From positions 1,798,001 through 1,862,000 of the forward strand of contig NZ_CP170547.1 in NCBI RefSeq assembly GCF_042695135.1: a stretch of 64,000 nt of DNA, written 5' to 3'. Source of the DNA: Epilithonimonas sp042695135. Lineage in GTDB: Bacteria; Bacteroidota; Bacteroidia; Flavobacteriales; Weeksellaceae. A model generated the notes under the pieces. It made no database searches. It was not told the origin of the DNA and worked only from the letters and a program-made list of their open reading frames with translations. How positions within the stretch are numbered: the first letter of the stretch is position 1; each line of letters starts with the position of its first letter. Made by a program: the position numbers and the translations under genes. Shown in pieces: positions 59,199 to 64,000 of the stretch.

Positions 59199-60159
59199 AA
59201 GTGGTGTGCGATTTTATAAAATCCACAGTTTTCTTGGAAACATCTTTGGCTTCATTCAGGGTTATGTTTCCAAAAGTATGTTTTGCATTTTCAACCGTAT
59301 GCAGCTGATGCGGAATTTTATTTTTCTTAAGTGCTTCTTCCAGTTTTTGAGATTGGGCAAAATTGACGATTGTATCTTCTGTACCATGAAAAATCAAAGT
59401 TGGAACGGTAGATTTCGTGATATAAGTAAGAGGAGAAAACTCGATAGATTTTTTGACAACTTCTGCTTTATTCGTGTTAATATCAAATCCTGTCAACTCT
59501 TTTATTTTTTCGTGTCTGATTTTAAACCGTTCAGGAGCATAGATTTTGAAAAAGTCCAGAGCAAGGAAGTTTGCTTCAGTTTTGAAAAGCTCGTTAAGAT
59601 CTGTTGGACCATAAAAATCTACCACATATTTTACATTCGGATATATTTTATTATCCTGATTATAAGCTGTTAAAAGAGCAATGTGAGCACCGGCAGAACC
59701 GCCCCATATTCCGATGTTATCTGCATCGAGATTGTATTTTTCAGCATTTTCCTGTATCCATTTCAAAGCATCTTTTGTGTCCTGCAATGGTTTTTCCAAA
59801 TGTGTGTTTTTATCAAGAAGCGTATAATTGATACTGATAACTGTGTAATGATTAGCGAGCAGATCTTTGAGGATATATTCTCTGAAATTATTCCTGATCA
59901 TTGTTTTGTCACCTTTGTCCCAAGGCCCGCCATGAATATAAACCACCACAGGAGATTTTACTTTAATCTGAGTTTTTGGCTGATAGATGTCCAGCTTCAA
60001 AGACCCCTTTTTGTATTCAATATCATTGTAGAAATTAAATTCCAACTTAGGTTCTGGTAATGCAATGTCTGATTTTATTTTTTTCGAACTGATTTTATAG
60101 CTTAAAATACTTAGTACAATAAGTGATAAAACGAGTATGATTTTATAAGTGATTTTCAT
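59188..60159 (-). CDS. Alpha/beta hydrolase (BD-FAE/HSL-like esterase), membrane anchored
   Basis: 323 residues with an N-terminal membrane helix (about 5-24). The hydrolase has oxyanion motif VYIHGGPW (about residue 75), nucleophile elbow IGIWGGSAGAH (Ser about 155), acid in HGTEDTIV (about 260) and His in AKHTFG (about 293). It resembles BD-FAE carboxylesterases and dipeptidyl peptidase-like esterases. It precedes the frameshifted esterase with an 11-base overlap, so the two were one operon. Promoter box at 60179-60186. Confidence 0.91.
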   Translation of the reverse strand: MKITYKIILVLSLIVLSILSYKISSKKIKSDIALPEPKLEFNFYNDIEYKKGSLKLDIYQPKTQIKVKSPVVVYIHGGPWDKGDKTMIRNNFREYILKDLLANHYTVISINYTLLDKNTHLEKPLQDTKDALKWIQENAEKYNLDADNIGIWGGSAGAHIALLTAYNQDNKIYPNVKYVVDFYGPTDLNELFKTEANFLALDFFKIYAPERFKIRHEKIKELTGFDINTNKAEVVKKSIEFSPLTYITKSTVPTLIFHGTEDTIVNFAQSQKLEEALKKNKIPHQLHTVENAKHTFGNITLNEAKDVSKKTVDFIKSHTTYEN

Positions 60160-60178
60160 CTAAAGGCTTATGGGAACT

Positions 60179-60186
60179 CAAATATA
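60179..60186 (-). promoter_or_regulatory. -7 box of the esterase operon
   Basis: TATATTTG on the minus strand, exact TAnnTTTG, 19 bases before the start codon. Confidence 0.5.
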
Positions 60187-60270
60187 TGAAAATAAAAGGT
60201 CGATATTATGTTAAATCACAATTTATGAAAAATTTAAGTCCGGATTTAAATTTAATCTTTTTAGGTTTTG

Positions 60271-60278
60271 TAAATTTG
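60271..60278 (+). promoter_or_regulatory. -7 box of the aminopeptidase P gene
   Basis: TAAATTTG, exact TAnnTTTG; gives a leader of about 55 bases. Confidence 0.5.
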
Positions 60279-60339
60279 GGACACTTTTTATCTTTTCTCA
60301 TTTTGAAAGAAGAGATATTTAATTAAAATCAAATTTAAA

Positions 60340-61638
60340 ATGACTACAAAATACGAACAAATCCCAAGTTCTCTATTCGTAAAAAACAGAAAGAAGTTTG
60401 CCGAAAAACTGTTGCCAAAATCTTTAGCGGTTTTCAATTCCAATGATATTTATCCTATCAGCGCAGATTCTACAATGCCTTTTCAGCAGCATCGTGATAT
60501 TTTTTATCTGAGCGGCGTAGATCAGGAAGAAAGTATTTTGTTGATTTTTCCTGATGCTTATCTGGAAGAGAACCGTGAAATCTTATTTTTGAGAGAAACC
60601 AATGATCATATTGCAGTCTGGGAAGGCGAAAAGCTGTCTAAAGAGCAGGCTTTTGAAACTTCAGGAATAAAAACTGTCTATTGGCTAAGTGATTTTGATA
60701 AGATCTTCAAAACGTTAATGTACGAAGCAGAAAATGTTTACCTTAACAAAAATGAACATTACAGAAGTTCTGTAGAAACCGAAACTCGCGAAGATCGATT
60801 TATCAAAAAAATTAAATCCGATTTTCCGATGCACAATTATAAAAGAAGTAATCCGATTCTTCAGCGTTTGAGAAGTATCAAGGAACCGAAAGAATTAGCA
60901 TTAATCCAAAACGCCTGTAATATCACCGAAAAAGGCATTAGAAGGTTGCTAAGTTTCATCAAACCAAATGTTTGGGAATACGAAATCGAAGCAGAATTGA
61001 TTCACGAATTCGTGAAAAACAGAAGTAAAGGATTTGCTTACACACCAATCATAGCAAGCGGAAATAACGCCAATGTTCTGCATTATATTGCAAATAATCA
61101 GCAATGTAAAGATGGTGATGTAATTCTTCTGGATGTTGGTGCAGAATATGCGAATTATTCAAGTGATTTGACCAGAACGATTCCTGTAAACGGCAGATAT
61201 TCCGACAGACAAAAAGAAGTTTATAACTCTGTTTTACGTTGTAAAGTAGAGGCAGAACAGCGTTTGGTTGCCGGAAATAACTGGCACAGATTCCACAAAG
61301 AAATGGGCGAGCTTTATACCTCAGAATTGCTTCAGTTAGGATTAATTGACAAGGCTGACGTCCAGAACGAAGATCCAAAATGGCCGGCTTATAAAAAATT
61401 TATGATGCACGGAACGTCTCACCATATGGGATTGGACACGCACGATTACGGAATCCTAACTGATGATTTTGTAGAAAATATGGTTTTCACAAACGAGCCA
61501 GGTTTCTATATTCCGGCAGAAGGTTTCGGCGTGAGAATTGAGGACGATTATGTAATCCAAGCTTCCGGATTGCCTTTCAACTTAATGGCAAATATTCCGA
61601 TTACGGTTGAGGAGATTGAAGACTTAATGAATTCTTAA
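60340..61638 (+). CDS. Aminopeptidase P family (M24B) metallopeptidase
   Basis: 432 residues. N-terminal creatinase-like domain (1-170), then a pita-bread M24 domain with metal ligands: Asp in LLDVGAEYANYSSDLTRT (two Asp, about 265 and 276), His in HGTSHHMGLDTHDYG, Glu in FTNEPGFYIP and Glu in GVRIEDDYVI. It removes N-terminal residues before proline, in the cytoplasm. Gene is alone and ends before a strong bidirectional terminator. Confidence 0.95.
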   Translation: MTTKYEQIPSSLFVKNRKKFAEKLLPKSLAVFNSNDIYPISADSTMPFQQHRDIFYLSGVDQEESILLIFPDAYLEENREILFLRETNDHIAVWEGEKLSKEQAFETSGIKTVYWLSDFDKIFKTLMYEAENVYLNKNEHYRSSVETETREDRFIKKIKSDFPMHNYKRSNPILQRLRSIKEPKELALIQNACNITEKGIRRLLSFIKPNVWEYEIEAELIHEFVKNRSKGFAYTPIIASGNNANVLHYIANNQQCKDGDVILLDVGAEYANYSSDLTRTIPVNGRYSDRQKEVYNSVLRCKVEAEQRLVAGNNWHRFHKEMGELYTSELLQLGLIDKADVQNEDPKWPAYKKFMMHGTSHHMGLDTHDYGILTDDFVENMVFTNEPGFYIPAEGFGVRIEDDYVIQASGLPFNLMANIPITVEEIEDLMNS

Positions 61639-61699
61639 AGTAGAAATTATAGTTTAGATGTTAGAATTTAGATAAATTCAACTATAAAATTTCATATAA

Positions 61700-61736
61700 A
61701 AAAATCCCGATCATTTAATTATTGATCGGGATTTTT
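61700..61736. terminator. Bidirectional intrinsic terminator
   Basis: Perfect 14-base stem AAAAATCCCGATCA and its complement, with a nine-base loop, between convergent genes. Confidence 0.85.
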
Positions 61737-61752
61737 GTTTTATTAAATCAGA

Positions 61753-62391
61753 TTATTTTTTGAAGAATTCCATCAGATCCATATAGTTTTTCTGATTCAC
61801 GCCGTGTCCGGCCATATATTCTCTGAAAGAAAAATAAGCACTGAGGTCATAAAGCAGTTCAGCACCTTTTTTTGCCCATTCCAGAGGAATTGCAGCGTCG
61901 TCTGTTCCGTGCGAAATAAAGAATCTCAAATGCTCCAGTTTTTTCTTGTCCTTCACAATGTTTTTCAAAAGTCTGTCTTCCGGGAAAGTGCTTAGAAGAG
62001 CCACTTTAGAAAACAATTCGGGATAATGCAAAGCCAGGGAATAACCAATCATTCCGCCTTGGCTGAAACCGCAAAGATGCGTTTTATTGTTCGTCAATCC
62101 ATAATGGTTGGAGACTTTCAGAATATTCTCCAAAACTTGCTTCACAGCTTCTTCCGCCTGAGGCTCGTCAAGGAAATTCTCTTCACTCATAAAATCGATA
62201 TCAAACCAGGCATATCCGCCATTATTTGCATCTCTTGGAGCGCGAAAACTCACGACCAGCCAATTTTCCGGCAGAGTCGGGACAAAGCTGAAAAGATCCT
62301 GCTCATTACTTCCATAACCGTGAATCAGAAACAGAATTGGTGTTTCCGGTGTGATATTTTGAGGTTCTCTTACGAGATATTGTAAATCCAT
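61753..62391 (-). CDS. Phospholipase/carboxylesterase family hydrolase
   Basis: 212 residues, alpha/beta hydrolase of the YpfH/Abhydrolase_2 group: ILFLIHGYGSNEQDL (oxyanion loop), LCGFSQGGMIGYSLAL (Ser about 106), SHGTDDAAIP (Asp) and GHGVN (His). It acts in the cytoplasm as an esterase or lysophospholipase-like enzyme; the substrate is unknown. It starts 60 bases after tyrS and may be transcribed with it. Confidence 0.93.
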   Translation of the reverse strand: MDLQYLVREPQNITPETPILFLIHGYGSNEQDLFSFVPTLPENWLVVSFRAPRDANNGGYAWFDIDFMSEENFLDEPQAEEAVKQVLENILKVSNHYGLTNNKTHLCGFSQGGMIGYSLALHYPELFSKVALLSTFPEDRLLKNIVKDKKKLEHLRFFISHGTDDAAIPLEWAKKGAELLYDLSAYFSFREYMAGHGVNQKNYMDLMEFFKK

Positions 62392-62451
62392 ATTTTAAAA
62401 TTTTGTACAATTGTATAATGTAAAAAGTACAATGTATTTTCATTAATTATT

Positions 62452-63747
62452 TTAAATTACTGAGACGATGAAATAATTCTTTTTCCCTTTTTGGATTAAT
62501 AAGAATTTCCCGTCGATCAGATCACTTTCAGAAACCGAATAGTCTTCGTCGACTTTGGTTTTATTAATAGAAATTGAGTTTCCTGCAAGTTCTCTTTTTG
62601 CTTCTCCTTTTGATTTTAAAAATCCTGTTTTTTCTGAAATCAAATCGACGATATTGCTTTCGATAACGTCTGATTTGGACAATTCTTTTTGAGGAACGCC
62701 ATCAAAAACCTGAAGAAATAATTCCTCGTTCAGACTCACAAGATCTTCCGCAGTTGACTGTCCGAAAAGGATTTGGGAAGCTGTTAACGCTTTTTCATAT
62801 TCTTCTTTTCCGTGAACCCAGATTGTTACTTCTTCTGCTAATTTTTTCTGAAGTTTTCTTTCGTGAGCAGCAGTTCTGTGCTCTTCCAGAAGACTTTCAA
62901 TTTCTTCTTTTGGAAGGAAAGTGTAGAATTTGATGAATCTTTCTGCATCAGTATCAGTTGCATTCAGCCAGAATTGGTAGAATTTGTAAGGCGAAGTTTT
63001 CTTGGCATCCAACCAATAATTCTCTCCACTTTCAGACTTCCCGAATTTGGATCCGTCTGCTTTTGTGATCAATGGAACTGTTAGTGCAAAAGCTTCTCCA
63101 CGGGCTTTTCTTCTGATCAATTCCGTTCCTGTTGTAATATTTCCCCACTGGTCGGATCCGCCCATTTGTAGTTTCACGCCTTCGTTTTGGTAAAGATGAA
63201 GGTAATCATAGCCTTGTAAAAGCTGGTAAGTGAACTCTGTAAAACTCATTCCGTCCACACCTTCTTTTCCGGATAGTCTGTTTTTTACAGAATCCTTTGC
63301 CATCATATAATTCACGGTGATGTGCTTTCCGATGTTTTTTGCAAAATCAAGAAACGTGAAGTCTTTCATCCACTCATAGTTATTGACAAGAATCGCTTTA
63401 TTATCTCCATCACCGTCAAATTCCAAAAATCTTGATAATTGATTTTTAAGACAATCTACATAATAGAGTAATGTTTCTTCGCTGAGAAGATTACGCTCTG
63501 CAGATTTTCCGGAAGGATCACCAATCATTCCTGTGGCGCCGCCGACCAAAGCAATCGGTTGGTGTCCGTGCTGTTGGAAATGAGCAAGAATCTTGATCTG
63601 GATCAGACTTCCGATATGCAAAGAGTCCGCTGTCGGATCAAATCCGATATAGGCTTTGGTCAATTCTTTATCCAGTTGTTCTTCCGTTCCCGGCGTCATA
63701 TCAGAAAAAAGTCCGCGCCATTTCAGTTCTTCTATAAATGCATTCAT
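62452..63747 (-). CDS. tyrS: Tyrosyl-tRNA synthetase
   Basis: 431 residues. Class I motifs: AYIGFDPTADSLHIGSLIQI (HIGH equivalent) and KADGSKFGKSESG (KMSKS equivalent, KFGKS). The tyrosine-binding segment YDYLHLYQNEGVKLQMGGSDQWGNIT is intact, and a C-terminal S4 RNA-binding domain (from about residue 365: REL...SISINKTKVDED) follows. It charges tRNA-Tyr in the cytoplasm. A -7 box is at 63768-63775. Confidence 0.97.
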   Translation of the reverse strand: MNAFIEELKWRGLFSDMTPGTEEQLDKELTKAYIGFDPTADSLHIGSLIQIKILAHFQQHGHQPIALVGGATGMIGDPSGKSAERNLLSEETLLYYVDCLKNQLSRFLEFDGDGDNKAILVNNYEWMKDFTFLDFAKNIGKHITVNYMMAKDSVKNRLSGKEGVDGMSFTEFTYQLLQGYDYLHLYQNEGVKLQMGGSDQWGNITTGTELIRRKARGEAFALTVPLITKADGSKFGKSESGENYWLDAKKTSPYKFYQFWLNATDTDAERFIKFYTFLPKEEIESLLEEHRTAAHERKLQKKLAEEVTIWVHGKEEYEKALTASQILFGQSTAEDLVSLNEELFLQVFDGVPQKELSKSDVIESNIVDLISEKTGFLKSKGEAKRELAGNSISINKTKVDEDYSVSESDLIDGKFLLIQKGKKNYFIVSVI

Positions 63748-63767
63748 TGTCTTAAAAAATTTTCGTG

Positions 63768-63775
63768 CAAAGATA
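63768..63775 (-). promoter_or_regulatory. -7 box of tyrS
   Basis: TATCTTTG on the minus strand, exact TAnnTTTG, 20 bases before the start codon. Confidence 0.5.
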
Positions 63776-63900
63776 AGAATAAGTAATTGGACTTTATTTG
63801 TGGTCTTAAAAATTACTGTTGAGATATTTTATATTATGATTTACATAACAAATATTCATTATTATAATAATAAAATGATTAATATCATATTATGATTGAT

Positions 63901-63935
63901 TTTGTATAATTTTAATCAGTTTTTTATTATGTTTG
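63901..63935 (+). promoter_or_regulatory. Promoter of a gene beginning at the right edge
   Basis: TTTG (63901-63904), 23-base spacer, TATGTTTG (63928-63935), exact -7 box. Confidence 0.45.
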
Positions 63936-63984
63936 TAAAAACACAATAAAGATGAGGATGTAGACCAGGTAAAAAATTTTAACA

Positions 63985-64000
63985 ATGAACAGGATTTTAA
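63985..64000 (+). CDS. Possible start of a gene cut off by the window edge
   Basis: ATG at 63985 opens a frame (MNRIL...) that runs to the edge. It follows a promoter-like pair at 63901-63935. Only five codons are visible, so nothing can be said of the product. Confidence 0.3.

Noticed and set aside
1..64000. tRNA or rRNA genes, insertion sequences, prophage, toxin-antitoxin or restriction systems
   Set aside because: I looked for conserved arms, transposase motifs, integrases and methyltransferase/nuclease pairs on both strands and saw none. The endonuclease I genes are secreted enzymes, not restriction components.

Overview
The window looks like chromosomal DNA of a Flavobacteriia member, most likely Weeksellaceae (Chryseobacterium or a close relative). 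The evidence is low G+C content, Bacteroidota-type promoters (TTTG, about 19-21 nt, TAnnTTTG) in place of Shine-Dalgarno signals, C-terminal type IX secretion sorting domains, many small lipoproteins, and family markers such as DUF5916, DUF3494, DUF3108, BatC/BatD and DinB/AHSA1/PhnB clusters. This placement is inference; there is no rRNA in the window. Nothing resembles a prophage, insertion sequence, CRISPR array or tRNA gene.

Layout. 1-5.3 kb: end of an ABC exporter operon, a batC-batD pair, a MarC-family membrane protein and two small proteins. 5.4-10.7 kb: two adjacent long-chain acyl-CoA ligases (the second frameshifted) facing an acyl-CoA dehydrogenase, a fatty-acid activation/oxidation locus. 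10.8-14.3 kb: a membrane-linked XRE regulator, a secreted serine hydrolase, and an Rrf2 regulator with an NAD(P)-binding oxidoreductase that share a palindromic operator. 14.4-18.8 kb: an alpha-amylase-family lipoprotein, a 21-bp minisatellite, and a secreted protein with two DUF3494 (ice-binding) domains. 18.9-25.8 kb: pRiA4b ORF-3-like protein, a PhoR/PhoB-like two-component pair, glnS and a DUF5916 outer-membrane protein. 25.9-27.7 kb: a compact five-gene redox operon. 27.9-31.3 kb: a small membrane protein preceded by a free-standing micro-ORF unit, then a NarL-type two-component system whose regulator is frameshifted. 31.4-37.9 kb: pheS, a YceI lipoprotein, an ABC ATPase, a PhnA-like zinc protein, gcvT, glutathione peroxidase and a sugar isomerase-like lipoprotein. 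37.9-40.2 kb: FkbM methyltransferase and polysaccharide flippase. 40.6-45.3 kb: glgB-glgA-glgC glycogen operon. 45.4-49.8 kb: a DUF3108 protein, then six consecutive SRPBCC, PhnB/VOC and DinB genes. 49.9-52.7 kb: small regulators and membrane proteins, a second 21-bp minisatellite and a DnaJ-domain protein. 52.8-57.6 kb: SGNH hydrolase, two secreted endonuclease I paralogues, a LolE/FtsX-type permease and rbfA. 58-63.7 kb: hydrolases, an M24 peptidase and tyrS. A new gene seems to begin just before the right edge.

Three things stand out. First, an orphan transcription unit (about 28422-28721) has its own promoter and terminator and carries three micro-ORFs (14-17 codons) with a conserved start region; the last runs through the terminator hairpin just upstream of a membrane-protein gene, like a leader-peptide attenuator. 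Second, three genes carry single-base deletions in homopolymers, which points to either sequencing error or real decay. Third, several -7 boxes lie only 4-9 bases from the start codon, predicting leaderless mRNAs. Several dispersed palindromic intergenic repeat families are also present in two or more copies.
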